Assembly (NCBI RefSeq): GCF_015209505.1
Contig: NZ_JADEYC010000020.1
Span: 1-48,602, forward strand
Reading direction: 5' to 3'
Length of the DNA stretch: 48,602 bases
Source: Saccharopolyspora montiporae
Lineage (GTDB): Bacteria > Actinomycetota > Actinomycetes > Mycobacteriales > Pseudonocardiaceae
In this document: one piece after another, positions 1 to 13,610 of the stretch
How the letters are laid out: each line of letters begins with the position of its first letter
How positions within the stretch are numbered: position 1 is the stretch's first letter
Made by a program: the position numbers and the translations under genes
Notes under the pieces: generated by a model
Told to the model about the DNA's origin: nothing
What the model saw: only the letters and a program-made list of their open reading frames with translations
Database searches by the model: none

Positions 1-62
1 TGCGCGACTTCGTCGCCGCTTGGGACAAGGTCATGAACCTCGATCGGTTCGACCTGGCGTGA
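1..62 (+). pseudogene. Duplicate katG C-terminal fragment (or assembly artefact)
   Basis: Read from base 3, this strand encodes the last 19 residues of KatG, ending in DRFDLA and a TGA at 60-62. It is identical to the 3' end of the minus-strand katG at 105. It is cut by the window edge. It could be the tail of a second, convergent katG copy, or an artefact of the inverted repeat. Nothing here decides between them. Confidence 0.5.
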
Positions 63-104
63 TCCCGGCGTGCGGTCCACCCGCGGGTGGACCGCACGCC
101 GGGA
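63..104. terminator. Hairpin downstream of katG
   Basis: A GC-rich, fully palindromic segment lies directly after the katG stop and could form a stem of about 20 bp around ccgcgg. No T-tract follows, as is common in actinobacteria. It sits at the centre of the larger inverted repeat, so only its inner part may be biological. Confidence 0.5.
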
Positions 105-2775
<2,671 letters not shown>

Positions 2776-2789
2776 GCGCCACAGCTTGC

Positions 2790-2818
2790 CGGATAATCTG
2801 GAACTAATCAAGTCTATC
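2790..2818 (-). promoter_or_regulatory. furA promoter/operator
   Basis: This AT-rich island in GC-rich DNA lies 15-43 bp upstream of furA. Read on the minus strand it is TTGATTAGTTCCAGATTATC, close to the remembered furA promoter of mycobacteria and Streptomyces (TTGACT-A-TTCCAGA type). A -35-like TTGATT covers 2811-2806. The imperfect dyad between GATTA and TTATC is the probable FurA site. The call rests on resemblance and position. Confidence 0.6.
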
Positions 2819-2894
2819 CGGGCGCGCAGTGGCGAACCGCGGACGCGAACCGGCTGCGGCCCCCTGATCCGCCCGGGAAACCGAGGCCGGCGGG

Positions 2895-3411
2895 TCAGCC
2901 CGGGTGGGTCTCGCCGCCGACCGGGGCGAGGACTTCGCCGGTGTAGTAGCTCGACAGGCGCTCGGACGCGAAGAACACGTAGGACGGAGCGATCTCGTCG
3001 GGATGCCCCATGCGCTGCATCGGGGTCTGCCCATCCTTCCACCTTCTCTGTGCTGAACATGGAGGGGATCAGCGGTGTCCACACCGGACCGGGCGCGACG
3101 CAGTTGACGCGGATTGCGCGGGAGGTCAGCGACTGGGTGAAGGTGTGCACGGCGCCCTTGCTGGCCGAGTAGTCCATCAGCCCGCCGTTGCCGCGCAGCC
3201 CGTTGACCGAACCGGTGTTGATGATCGCCGAACCATCCGGGAGGTGCCGCAGCACGGCACAGCCAGAAGACGGCGTACACGTCGGAGGTGCGGTCGAACC
3301 GCTCGGTGGTGATCTCGGCCAGGTCGGTGCGCGGCGCCTGCGCACCCGCATGGCTGACCAGCACGTCCAGCCCGCCCATCCGGTCCACGGCCTGCTGCCC
3401 GACGTCCTCAC
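2895..3411 (-). pseudogene. Frameshifted SDR oxidoreductase remnant
   Basis: Three minus-strand frames each hold a consecutive part of one short-chain dehydrogenase of the YdaD/YghA (general stress protein 39) type. The first has [11 protein letters not shown] (family norm NNAG). The second, from about 3245, has [13 protein letters not shown], the catalytic YSASKGA and [13 protein letters not shown]. The third, from about 3030, has [17 protein letters not shown] and VLAPVGG, ending at TGA 2895. At least two frameshifts are needed, the segment around [10 protein letters not shown] is a few residues short, and the N-terminal TGxxxGIG cofactor half is absent. This is a decayed gene, unless several sequencing indels cluster here. 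Confidence 0.85.
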
Positions 3412-3552
3412 CCGCGCCGGCGTTCGGCAAACGCGGGGCTCCCGCCGCCGCCGACCGCGCCGCGCCCGCGGTGCGGGACGAACACCAGGTCAGGAAGCTG
3501 CGCGTGCGGCGTGTCGGTAGGCTGACGGTCCCCGAGGCGCGGAGGGAGACCG

Positions 3553-4311
3553 TTGAGCTCGACCAGCGATGAGTCCGCCGAAGCACCGGATGCCCGGCCC
3601 GCGGCCGTCGAGCCGGGCGACCACTCATCGGCACCGGTGCGGGTGTGGCCGCCAGCTGCGCTGGGCCTGGTGATCAGTGCGCTGTGCGCGGTCGGGTTCG
3701 CCGCGCTGGCCGGCCAGGTCTCCCGACCGGGCCGGGTGGTGCGGTTGGACCACGGCGTGCTGAACGCGGTCGCGCTGCGCCGGTCCGAGCCGCTCGTCGA
3801 CGTGTGGGCGGTGCTGACGTGGGTCGGCGACGGGCTGGTCGTCGTTCCGCTGGCCGTGCTCGTGGGCGCGCTGCTCGCCCGCGCCGCCCGCTCGTGGTCG
3901 CCGTTCCTGCTGCTGGTGCTCGCCTCGGCCGGGATCGGGCTGGCCGTCGAACTGCTCAAGCGAATCATCGCCCGGCCGCGTCCGCCCGTCCTGGAACACG
4001 TGTCCGTGGAGGACGGGTTCGGCTTCCCGTCCGGGCACACCGCGCACGCCGTCGCGGTCTACCTGATGATCGCGCTGCTGGCGTCGGCGATCCTGCGCTC
4101 GGGGTGGGCCAGGGCGGCCATCGCGGTCGCCGCGGTCGCGCTGGTCGGCACGTCGATGCTCTCCCGCGTGGTGCTCGGGGTGCACTCCCCTTCCGATGTG
4201 TGGGCCGGTCTGCTGCTCGGCGTGGGATGGACCGTGCTGCTGCTGAGCCTCTGGAAGCTGGTCGAGAGCGGTCGCCGGGCCCGGCGCGAACAACCTGGCC
4301 CGGCGGGCTGA
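3553..4311 (+). CDS. PAP2-family membrane phosphatase
   Basis: Integral membrane phosphatase of the type-2 phosphatidic acid phosphatase superfamily, 252 residues with about five or six predicted membrane segments. All three signature motifs are present: KRIIARPRPP (KxxxxxxRP), FPSGH, and SRVVLGVHSPSD (SRxxxxxHxxxD). The family acts on lipid phosphates such as phosphatidic acid, phosphatidylglycerol phosphate or undecaprenyl diphosphate; the substrate cannot be read from sequence. The start is TTG 3553, with GGAGGGAG about 5 nt upstream; the first in-frame ATG would remove membrane segments. It looks monocistronic. Confidence 0.88.
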   Translation: MSSTSDESAEAPDARPAAVEPGDHSSAPVRVWPPAALGLVISALCAVGFAALAGQVSRPGRVVRLDHGVLNAVALRRSEPLVDVWAVLTWVGDGLVVVPLAVLVGALLARAARSWSPFLLLVLASAGIGLAVELLKRIIARPRPPVLEHVSVEDGFGFPSGHTAHAVAVYLMIALLASAILRSGWARAAIAVAAVALVGTSMLSRVVLGVHSPSDVWAGLLLGVGWTVLLLSLWKLVESGRRARREQPGPAG

Positions 4312-4354
4312 ACGACTCCGCGTTCCCGTGCCTCGTGGCTGAGCCATCGGCGCG

Positions 4355-4759
4355 GTGACGCGCAGGTACCGCGACGGGTTGACCGCCGCCCTCCGGGGTC
4401 CACGCAGCGCTCGGCGGACCGCGAACGGCTTCACCGCCGTCGATCTGGTCTCGGCGCCCGTCATCGCCCTCAGCGTGGTCGCCCTGGCGGCCCTCCTGCT
4501 CTACGCCGACCGGGCGCCGGCGCTGCGCAACCGCGTCGCCCCGCGCATCCCAGCCGGCGCGGCGCCGGTCGTGACCACCACCGTGACGGCCAGGAGCAGG
4601 CGTCCCGGCACCCACCCGCCGTCGTCGCCATGCCCCGGTCGGCCGCCTACCTGGGAGCGGCCGCTTGCCTCGTTCCCGCCGCGGTCATCCTTCGCCACGA
4701 CCCTCCGACGCGCCTGGCCCGTCGACCCCCGCAGGAGCGCGCAGCACCGTCAGCGTTGA
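4355..4759 (+). pseudogene. Possible membrane protein remnant
   Basis: The first 75 or so residues look coding: a basic N-terminus, then one good hydrophobic helix (VSAPVIALSVVALAALLLYA) and an RAPALRNRVAPRIPAG segment. Beyond about 4590 this frame becomes low-complexity Arg/Pro/Ser. A second frame from 4630 offers another hydrophobic stretch (MPRSAAYLGAAACLVPAAV). I read it as a gene broken by a frameshift, or a chance frame. The family is not recognised. The rest of the gap from 4312 to 4790 holds nothing else I can support. Confidence 0.3.
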
Positions 4760-4790
4760 CACGTCCGCACAGCTCGCCGAGATGCCGCCC

Positions 4791-6587
4791 TCATGGCTGG
4801 GGCGGTATGGCGATGCCGTAATCGTTGATCTTGCGATAGATCGTCGCTCGCGAAATCCCGATGGCGCGCGCGGCTCTGCTCCGGTTCCCGCCGTGTTCGG
4901 TCAGGCTCGCCACGACGGCGTCGCGCTCCATGGATTCAAGCGGGGTGAGCACGCGCCGGTTTTGGCTGAAGCACTGCGCGGGGAGATGTTCGGCAGTGAT
5001 GAGCTGGTCGTTGGTCTTGCGGGCGACGGATCCGATGACGTCGGCGAGCTCTGCGACGTTTCCCGGCCACGAACGGCGTTTGAGCACGTGCAGCGCGTCC
5101 GTGGTGAAGTTCGCACCCGCCCGTTTCGTCGCGCGCCGCAGCAGCAGCGCCGCGATCTCGTCGAGGTCGTCGATGCGGTGGCGCAGCGGCGGTACCTCGA
5201 TGGTCTGCGTGAAGAAGTTCGCGATGTCGTCGAAGCCGTGGGTCGTGGGATGCGACCTCGTCGCGGCCACCCAGATGCGGCGGTCCTCGGTGGCGGCTTC
5301 CGTGAGGATGTGCCGCAGGCGTTCGCGATCGGAGGGACCGGCGTCATCGAGGTGGACGACGAGCAGGCTTCCCGAGTCCTGGGTCGCGGTGTCCTCGGCC
5401 GCCTTCCAATCGGCGGTGTTCACCGTGCGCATGTCGAGCGCGTGCACCTGCTGGGACGGGTTGTTGGAGCGGTGGATCGCCCGAGCCAGGGCGCTCTTGC
5501 CGGTCCCGGCTTCGCCACCGAGGAGCGCCCAGGCGTTGTTGCGGTAGTGCTCGTGGAGCGCGCGAGCGCACTTCTGGAGCGCGGTGCTCGATCCCCCGAT
5601 CCCCGGCGGAGGCGGGGATGGCCGCGAAACGGCACCGGAGGCGAGGGCGGACTGCGCGTTGCGCTGGAGGCGTGCCACGGTGGCGAAGTTCTGGTCATCG
5701 AGGTTCTTGGCGTGCACGCGACATCGCTGCCCGTCGAGCAGTTCGATCTCGAACGGGCTGTCCGAACGGCGCGCGCTGCGTTCGCGGAGGCGCTCGACGA
5801 GCAGGTTCTGGTCTTGCGTGCTGAGGTCGGCCCTGGCCTGGTCGTTGACCATGAGCACGTCGTCGCTGACCGCCAGCACGGCGTCTTGGCAGCGACGGGT
5901 GATGCGCAGGTATTCCTGCAGCAGGTGGATGTCGTGGCCGCGGTGCTGGTGCAGCAGGGCGGTCTGGATGTTCTGGGCCGCACCGGTGGCCATGCTCAAC
6001 AGCAACGGGTTCGCGTCCTTGGCGAAGCAGGTGATGTCGACGACGCCTGCTACCGACCCGGTCAACGGATCCAGCACCGGGACGCCTGCGCAGGTGAGTT
6101 CGATCAGCGGCCCGGTGAAGTGCTCTTGCTCGTGGATGTGCGCCGGTTGCCGGGCTTCGAGCGCGGTACCGATTCCGTTGGTGCCGACGAACTGCTCCGC
6201 ATACGTGAATCCGGGGGCGAGGTAGACGCTGTCGAGGTGGTGGCGCAGGTCCGCTTTGCCGACGCGACGGTCGAGGATGCATCCCCGCGGGTCGGTCAGC
6301 ACGACGGCCACCGGCTGGTCGGCGATCTGGTCCTCCAAACCGCTCATGAGTGGCCCGGCCGCGCTGACCAGCGAACCGTCCGCGTCGACGTCATCGCGGT
6401 ACGGCACTTCCAGGCTGTCGCAGCTCACTTGCCATTCAGCGGATCGCTGCCACGAGGAGAAGACGAGTTGCCGGGTCTGGACGGATTCGTTGCTGAGGAA
6501 GCGTTCTCGCGCCTCGCGGTGGGCATGACCTGGTGTGGTGGGAGTGTCATGCCCCGGCGGAGACGAGCGGTCAGAACGGGTGCTCAT
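4791..6587 (-). CDS. mimR: AcoR/MimR-like activator of the monooxygenase operon
   Basis: 598-residue regulator with the AcoR layout. Residues 35-65 hold the SSWQRS start motif, about 90-205 a GAF sensor (VGTNGIGTALE), 235-300 a PAS-like region, and 340-520 an AAA+ domain with Walker A GGEAGTGKS at 357-365. The C-terminus is a Fis-type HTH (NRSRAARAIGISRATIYRK). It has no GAFTGA loop between Walker A and Walker B, so contact with sigma-54 is not expected. It is divergent from prmA across 212 bp, matching the mim/prm clusters in mycobacteria and Rhodococcus, where such a regulator mediates induction (acetone in mycobacteria). ATG 6587 is chosen because TAGGAG lies 7 nt before it. The symbol is given by analogy. 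Confidence 0.82.
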   Translation of the reverse strand: MSTRSDRSSPPGHDTPTTPGHAHREARERFLSNESVQTRQLVFSSWQRSAEWQVSCDSLEVPYRDDVDADGSLVSAAGPLMSGLEDQIADQPVAVVLTDPRGCILDRRVGKADLRHHLDSVYLAPGFTYAEQFVGTNGIGTALEARQPAHIHEQEHFTGPLIELTCAGVPVLDPLTGSVAGVVDITCFAKDANPLLLSMATGAAQNIQTALLHQHRGHDIHLLQEYLRITRRCQDAVLAVSDDVLMVNDQARADLSTQDQNLLVERLRERSARRSDSPFEIELLDGQRCRVHAKNLDDQNFATVARLQRNAQSALASGAVSRPSPPPPGIGGSSTALQKCARALHEHYRNNAWALLGGEAGTGKSALARAIHRSNNPSQQVHALDMRTVNTADWKAAEDTATQDSGSLLVVHLDDAGPSDRERLRHILTEAATEDRRIWVAATRSHPTTHGFDDIANFFTQTIEVPPLRHRIDDLDEIAALLLRRATKRAGANFTTDALHVLKRRSWPGNVAELADVIGSVARKTNDQLITAEHLPAQCFSQNRRVLTPLESMERDAVVASLTEHGGNRSRAARAIGISRATIYRKINDYGIAIPPQP

Positions 6588-6799
6588 CGCGAGACTCCTA
6601 CGGGTGGCCACGGAGATGGCCGCGCGGTGCACCGGGCACCGCACGCCGACCGGTGTGACTCCGATCATAGTACGCGACCGAGGTCGCGCATTGTCTCATA
6701 TTGAGATGTCGCCATGCGTTGGCCGCATGTGTAATTCGTGCCATACCGGGCGCCGCGACGACCTACCCGGATTCGCCGCACGCACGTAGGAGGCAGGGC
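6588..6799. promoter_or_regulatory. Divergent regulatory region mimR/prmA
   Basis: This intergenic region holds three dyads. TCTCA-TAT-TGAGA at 6694-6706 is flanked by TG and TG and is a good candidate activator site. GCGACC-GA-GGTCGC lies at 6674-6687. GCGGTGC-5-GCACCGC lies at 6624-6642 near the mimR start. A weak pair TTGGCC (about 6720) and CATACC, 17 nt apart, could serve prmA. I found no convincing -24/-12 sigma-54 promoter. Confidence 0.5.
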
Positions 6800-8434
6800 G
6801 TGAGCCGACAAAGCTTGAGCAAAGCGCACCAGAAGATCACGGAACTGTCCTGGGAACCGTCCTTCAAGACCCCGGCGCAGCGGTTCGGCACGGACTACAA
6901 GTTCGAGAAGTCGCCGAAGAAGGACCCGTTGAAGCAGATCATGCGCTCCTACTTCCCCATGGAGGAGGAGAAGGACGATCGCGTCTACGGGGCCATGGAC
7001 GGCGCTATCCGCGGGAACATGTTCCGCCAGGTGCAGGAGCGCTGGATGGAGTGGCAGAAGCTGTTCCTGTCGATCATCCCGTTCCCGGAGATCTCGGCAG
7101 CACGAGCGATGCCCATGGCCATCGACGCGGTACCGAACCCGCAGATCCACAACGGCCTGGCCGTGCAGATGATCGACGAGGTCCGGCACTCGACGATCCA
7201 GATGAACCTCAAGCGCCTGTACATGAACCACTACATCGACCCGGCCGGGTTCGACATGACCGAGCAGGCGTGGGCCAACAGCTACTCCGGGACGATCGGC
7301 CGGCAATTCGGCGAAAGCTTCATCACCGGGGACGCCGTGACGGCGGCCAACATCTACCTGACGGTCGTGGCCGAGACCGCCTTCACCAACACGCTGTTCG
7401 TGGCGATGCCCGGCGAAGCCGCGGCCAACGGGGACTACCTGCTGCCGACCGTGTTCCACTCGGTGCAGTCCGACGAGTCCCGCCACATCAGCAACGGCTA
7501 CTCGATCCTGCTGATGGCGCTGGCCGACGAGGACAACCGCCAGCTGCTGGAACGCGATCTGCGGCACGCGTGGTGGAACAACCACTGCGTGGTCGATGCC
7601 GCGATCGGTACGTTCATCGAGTACGGGACCAAGGACCGCCGCAAGGACCGCGACAGCTACGCGGAGATGTGGCGGCGCTGGATCTACGACGACTACTACC
7701 GCAGCTATCTGCTGCCGCTGGAGAAGTACGGACTGGAGATCCCGCACGATCTCGTCGAAGAGTCCTGGAACCGGATCGTCAACAAGTTCTACGTGCACCG
7801 CGTGGCGCAATTCTTCGCCACCGGCTGGCCGGTCAACTTCTGGCGCATCGACCCGATGACCGATCAGGACTTCGAGTGGTTCGAGGAGAAGTACCCCGGC
7901 TGGTACGCCCAGTTCGGCCGCTGGTGGGAGGAGTACAACCGGCTGCGCTACCCGGGCCGCAACAAGCCGATCGCCTTCGAGGACGTGGGCTACGAGTACC
8001 CGCACCGCTGCTGGTCGTGCATGGTGCCGTGCCTGATCCGCGAGGACCTGGTCGTGGACAAGGTCGACGGGCAGTGGAAGACCTACTGCTCCGAGACCTG
8101 CCACTGGACGGATGCGGTGGCCTTCCGGCCGACCTACGAGGGTCGTGCGACCCCGAACATGGGACGGCTCACCGGTGTTCGCGAATGGGAAACCCTGTAT
8201 CACGACTGGGATCTCGCCGACGTGCTGCAGGACCTGCAATACGTGCGCGACGACGGCAGGACGCTGATCCCGCAGCCGCACTTGGACCTGGACGACCCGA
8301 AGAAGCTCTGGACGCTGGACGACATCCGGGGCATCCGCTTCGCGAGCCCGAACGTGACGCTCAACGAGATGTCCGACGAGGAGCGCGAACAGCACGTGGC
8401 CGCGTACCGGGCCAACCCGAACGTGTCCGGCTGA
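6800..8434 (+). CDS. prmA: Propane/phenol-type monooxygenase hydroxylase large subunit
   Basis: Catalytic alpha subunit of a soluble diiron monooxygenase of the propane (prm) / mim group, 544 residues. All six iron ligands are present with methane-monooxygenase spacing: Glu97 ([12 protein letters not shown]), Glu127 and His130 (DEVRH), Glu192 (VVAETAF), and Glu226 and His229 (DESRH). The intervals of 30, 65 and 34 residues equal those of MmoX. A Cys-rich patch ([14 protein letters not shown]) near 410-440 could bind a metal. GTG 6800 is the start, with AGGAGG 7 nt upstream. It heads the operon with reductase, small subunit and coupling protein. The enzyme hydroxylates short alkanes and, in relatives, acetone or phenol; the exact substrate is not readable. 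Confidence 0.95.
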   Translation: MSRQSLSKAHQKITELSWEPSFKTPAQRFGTDYKFEKSPKKDPLKQIMRSYFPMEEEKDDRVYGAMDGAIRGNMFRQVQERWMEWQKLFLSIIPFPEISAARAMPMAIDAVPNPQIHNGLAVQMIDEVRHSTIQMNLKRLYMNHYIDPAGFDMTEQAWANSYSGTIGRQFGESFITGDAVTAANIYLTVVAETAFTNTLFVAMPGEAAANGDYLLPTVFHSVQSDESRHISNGYSILLMALADEDNRQLLERDLRHAWWNNHCVVDAAIGTFIEYGTKDRRKDRDSYAEMWRRWIYDDYYRSYLLPLEKYGLEIPHDLVEESWNRIVNKFYVHRVAQFFATGWPVNFWRIDPMTDQDFEWFEEKYPGWYAQFGRWWEEYNRLRYPGRNKPIAFEDVGYEYPHRCWSCMVPCLIREDLVVDKVDGQWKTYCSETCHWTDAVAFRPTYEGRATPNMGRLTGVREWETLYHDWDLADVLQDLQYVRDDGRTLIPQPHLDLDDPKKLWTLDDIRGIRFASPNVTLNEMSDEEREQHVAAYRANPNVSG

Positions 8435-8449
8435 GCGACATCCCGCGCG

Positions 8450-8512
8450 ATCGCCCGTCGGCGGGCGATGCCGGGTGGCCGGCCGCGGCTCCGCCCGCGG
8501 GTGGCCACCCGG
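8450..8512 (+). other. Two intercistronic hairpins between prmA and prmB
   Basis: The first stem pairs ATCGCCCG (8450-8457) with CGGGCGAT (8462-8469) across a 4-nt loop. The second pairs CCGGGTGGCC (8471-8480) with GGCCACCCGG (8503-8512). No T-run follows. They could stabilise the prmA transcript or attenuate downstream expression, so that the hydroxylase exceeds the reductase. Confidence 0.55.
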
Positions 8513-8555
8513 ACGACCGGGCGAGCACGTCGCTGCCCAACGAGGAAGTGAGATC

Positions 8556-9611
8556 ATGGGTGAAGCTCACCGCATCCGCTTCGAGCCGGTCGACATCGAG
8601 ATCGAGGCGACCGAGGACGAGACCGTGCTCGACGCCGCGTTCCGGCAGGGAATCATGCCGCTGCACGGCTGCAAGGAAGGCCAGTGCTCCTCCTGCAAGT
8701 CGTTCCTGCTGGACGGCGACCTGCAGATGGACCGCTACTCGACCTTCGCGCTCGCGGACTACGAGAGCGAGGAGGGCTATGTCCTGCTGTGCCGGGCCCA
8801 CGCCTACAGCGACCTGGACATCGAGCTCATCAACTACGACGAGGACATGCTCCGGGCCGGGCTCCCGGTCGTCACGGTCACCGCTCGCGTCGAGGCGATC
8901 GAGGCGTTGACGCACGACATCAGCCTGTTGCGGGTTCTGGTCAGCGGGCCCGATCAGTTGCGATTCCATCCCGGGCAGTACGTGGACATCGGGATCCCGG
9001 GCAGTCCGGAGCACCGATCGTTCTCCATGGCGAACCTCCCGAACGATCGCGACAGCGGACTCGATTTCATCATCAAGCGCTATCCCGGAGGGAAGTTCTC
9101 CGGTTTACTCGAAGGTGAGCTTTCCGCGGGCGACCCGCTGGAGATCACCGGACCGTACGGCACCTTCACCCTGCGCGCTTCCTCGGAACGCAGGTTGGTG
9201 TTCATCGGCGGTGGCGCTGGCATGGCACCGATCCTGTCGGTGCTGCGCCAGATCGCGGCCAAAGGCGGGTTCGACCGGGAGGTGGTCTTCTACTACGGCG
9301 CCCGCACCGAGGCCGACCTGTTCCTGCTGGATGAGATGCGCGCGCTCGACCGGCACATCCCGAACTTCCGGTTCGTCCCGTGCCTGTCCGACACCGCCGA
9401 CGCGGATTGGGACGCGCTCGGTGTCGACGGTTGGTCCGGAACGGTCACCTCCGTCGCTGACGAATCCGAGGCGGCGCTGGCCGAATCCGATGTCTACATG
9501 TGCGGCCCGCCGCCGATGATCGACGCAGGACTCCAGGTCCTGGAGGCGAGATCGGTCCCGCAGGAGCAGATCTTCTACGACAAGTTCACCGTGTCCGCCG
9601 AGGCGGGATGA
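8556..9611 (+). CDS. prmB: Monooxygenase reductase (2Fe-2S / FAD)
   Basis: NADH-dependent electron-transfer component, 351 residues, passing electrons to the PrmA/PrmC hydroxylase. The N-terminal plant-type ferredoxin domain has Cys39, Cys44 and Cys47 (GCKEGQCSSC) and Cys79 (LLCRAH). It is followed by a ferredoxin-NADP reductase module: FAD motif RSFSMANLP, NAD loop GGGAGMAP and C-terminal YMCGPPPMID. The ATG at 8556 has GAGGAAG upstream and begins exactly where the ferredoxin fold should. A longer reading from 8475 would translate the intercistronic hairpin and is rejected. It lies between the two hydroxylase genes, as in Gordonia/Rhodococcus prmABCD and mycobacterial mimABCD. Confidence 0.94.
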   Translation: MGEAHRIRFEPVDIEIEATEDETVLDAAFRQGIMPLHGCKEGQCSSCKSFLLDGDLQMDRYSTFALADYESEEGYVLLCRAHAYSDLDIELINYDEDMLRAGLPVVTVTARVEAIEALTHDISLLRVLVSGPDQLRFHPGQYVDIGIPGSPEHRSFSMANLPNDRDSGLDFIIKRYPGGKFSGLLEGELSAGDPLEITGPYGTFTLRASSERRLVFIGGGAGMAPILSVLRQIAAKGGFDREVVFYYGARTEADLFLLDEMRALDRHIPNFRFVPCLSDTADADWDALGVDGWSGTVTSVADESEAALAESDVYMCGPPPMIDAGLQVLEARSVPQEQIFYDKFTVSAEAG

Positions 9612-9674
9612 CGAGTCGGCGCGCAGGAACCGACTGACTCAACGCTCCCGCCACGTTCACAAGGGATGGTCCGT

Positions 9675-10781
9675 ATGGCGATCCAGGACAAGAGCAAGCA
9701 ACGCAGCTTTCCCCAACCCGAGTTCACCGATGCCGAGGCCGGCGCGGTGGAGTTCCCGAGCTCGCAGAGCCGCAGCTTCAACTACTTCGCCCCGAAGAAA
9801 AAGCGGGCGACCGTCTACGAGGACGTCACGGTCGACGTGCAGCCGGACACCGATCGCTACCTCAGCCAGGGATGGATATACGCCTTCCGCGACGGCCCGG
9901 GTGGTTATCCGCTCGACTGGACGAATCTGAAGTCCTCCGACTGGCACGCGTTCCGGGATCCCAACGAGGAGTGGGAACAGACGATCTACCGCAACAACTC
10001 GAATGTCGTGCGGCAGGTCCAGAACAACCTGGCGAACGCGAAGACGGCCAACGCGTACGCGGGGTGGTCGCGCGGCTGGACGCGGTTCGTGGAGCAGCAC
10101 CTGGGCGCGTGGATGCACGCCGAGAACGGGTTGGGCATGCACGTGTTCGTCGCGGCGCAGCGGTCCGGACCTACGAACATGATCAACACGGCCATCGCCG
10201 TCAACAGCGCGCACAAGCTCCGGTTCGCGCAAGATCTCGCCCTGTACAACCTGGACCTGAGCGAGTCCGTCGACGGTTTCGACGGGACGGCGCACCGCGA
10301 CGTCTGGCAGTCGGAGCCCATCTGGCAACCGACCAGGGAACTCGTGGAGAACCTGACGGCCATCGAAGACTGGGGCGAGGCGCTGTTCGCGACCAACATC
10401 GTCTTCGAATCCCTGATCGGGGTGCTGTTCCGCAGCCACCTGGTGATGCAGATCGCGGCCCGCAACGGCGACTACGTCACGCCGACCATCGTCGGAACCG
10501 GTGAGAACGACTATGAGCGCGACCTGAAGTACACCCGCGAGCTCTGCACCCACCTCACCGGGGACACCGCCCACGGGCCGGCGAATCGCGAGGTGCTCCA
10601 GCGGTGGGCCGACAAGTGGACTCCGATGTGCCGCGATGCCGCGCACGAACTGCAGCCGATCTGGTCGCAACCGCAGGAGAAGGTCATCACCTTCCGGGAT
10701 TCCTGGGACAAAGCTGTGCACGGCTTCCGCAGCATTCTGGCCACATTCGACCTCGACGAGCCGAAGGAGTTGACGGGATGA
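9675..10781 (+). CDS. prmC: Monooxygenase hydroxylase small subunit
   Basis: Beta subunit of the diiron hydroxylase, 368 residues. It has the ferritin-like helical fold of the MmoY/TouE/PrmC family but no complete iron ligand set, as expected for the structural subunit. Recognisable stretches are [20 protein letters not shown] near the N-terminus and [19 protein letters not shown] prefer ATG 9675, with AAGGGA 8 nt upstream; an in-frame ATG at 9666 lies within that ribosome site. The stop overlaps the prmD start as ATGA, so the two are coupled. Confidence 0.92.
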   Translation: MAIQDKSKQRSFPQPEFTDAEAGAVEFPSSQSRSFNYFAPKKKRATVYEDVTVDVQPDTDRYLSQGWIYAFRDGPGGYPLDWTNLKSSDWHAFRDPNEEWEQTIYRNNSNVVRQVQNNLANAKTANAYAGWSRGWTRFVEQHLGAWMHAENGLGMHVFVAAQRSGPTNMINTAIAVNSAHKLRFAQDLALYNLDLSESVDGFDGTAHRDVWQSEPIWQPTRELVENLTAIEDWGEALFATNIVFESLIGVLFRSHLVMQIAARNGDYVTPTIVGTGENDYERDLKYTRELCTHLTGDTAHGPANREVLQRWADKWTPMCRDAAHELQPIWSQPQEKVITFRDSWDKAVHGFRSILATFDLDEPKELTG

Positions 10782-11128
10782 GCGCGAAGAGGAGATCGAC
10801 CGGGAACGAGACGGCTTCGGACCTGTGCGGCGTCACGCTGATGAACAACCAGAACGGGCACGCGGTCGCCGAGATCATGGCGCGCAAGGACGACGTCTCA
10901 GTGGACCACCTGCCTTCCATGATCCGGGTAGACGGTCGAGGCACGCTGGTTTTCGACTTCGACGAGATCACCGAAGAGCTGGGAACCGAGTTCGACCAAT
11001 CCGACTTCGAGGAGATCATGTCCACCCACTACGGGCGCATGGTGCACCTCGATGACAAAACGATCTTGTTCGCCAAACCCGAGGACGCCGCCGAGTACAT
11101 CGATTTCGATCTGCAACCCGTCCGGTAG
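10778..11128 (+). CDS. prmD: Monooxygenase coupling (effector) protein
   Basis: Small regulatory component of the MmoB/DmpM type, 116 residues without cofactor, which binds the hydroxylase and tunes its access and turnover. The family features are [18 protein letters not shown] near residue 20 and the acidic stretch FDEITEELG followed by [13 protein letters not shown]. It starts at ATG 10778 inside the prmC stop (ATGA overlap), with AAGGAG upstream. It ends the four-gene catalytic set; a stable hairpin follows immediately. Confidence 0.92.
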   Translation: MSAKRRSTGNETASDLCGVTLMNNQNGHAVAEIMARKDDVSVDHLPSMIRVDGRGTLVFDFDEITEELGTEFDQSDFEEIMSTHYGRMVHLDDKTILFAKPEDAAEYIDFDLQPVR

Positions 11129-11138
11129 CGAACCCGCA

Positions 11139-11184
11139 CCGGGAGCGGCCGCCGGACGGAGCAACCCCCGGCAGCCGCTCCCGG
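11139..11184 (+). terminator. Hairpin after prmD
   Basis: CCGGGAGCGGC (11139-11149) pairs perfectly with GCCGCTCCCGG (11174-11184), an 11-bp stem with a 24-nt loop, 10 bp after prmD. It could terminate part of the transcript, leaving the accessory genes at lower level, or protect the 3' end of the prmABCD message. Confidence 0.55.
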
Positions 11185-11230
11185 GGCCGAGGACCCCTTC
11201 CCCTCCCCTTCTTTGGAGTTGCGACGAACG

Positions 11231-13473
<2,243 letters not shown>

Positions 13474-13521
13474 GCCGGCCGGCCGCCACCACCCGGAGCT
13501 GCCGGCCCCCGGTCGGCGGAA

Positions 13522-13567
13522 GCTCGTGGGGCTTCGGTTGTGTCGCGGCGACCGCAGCCCCACGAGC
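13522..13567 (+). terminator. Strong hairpin between groEL and adh
   Basis: GCTCGTGGGGCT (13522-13533) and AGCCCCACGAGC (13556-13567) form a perfect 12-bp stem; the loop can itself pair CGGT with ACCG. There is no T-tract. It probably ends or reduces the upstream transcript before adh. Confidence 0.6.
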
Positions 13568-13610
13568 GCCACAACACCCTGAACGCCGCAGCGCCCACTC
13601 GGAGGCCATC

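Noticed and set aside
6661..6799. A sigma-54 promoter in front of prmA
   Set aside because: TTGGCC-type sequence exists but no TGGC-N7-8-TTGC pair is found, and the activator lacks the GAFTGA loop.
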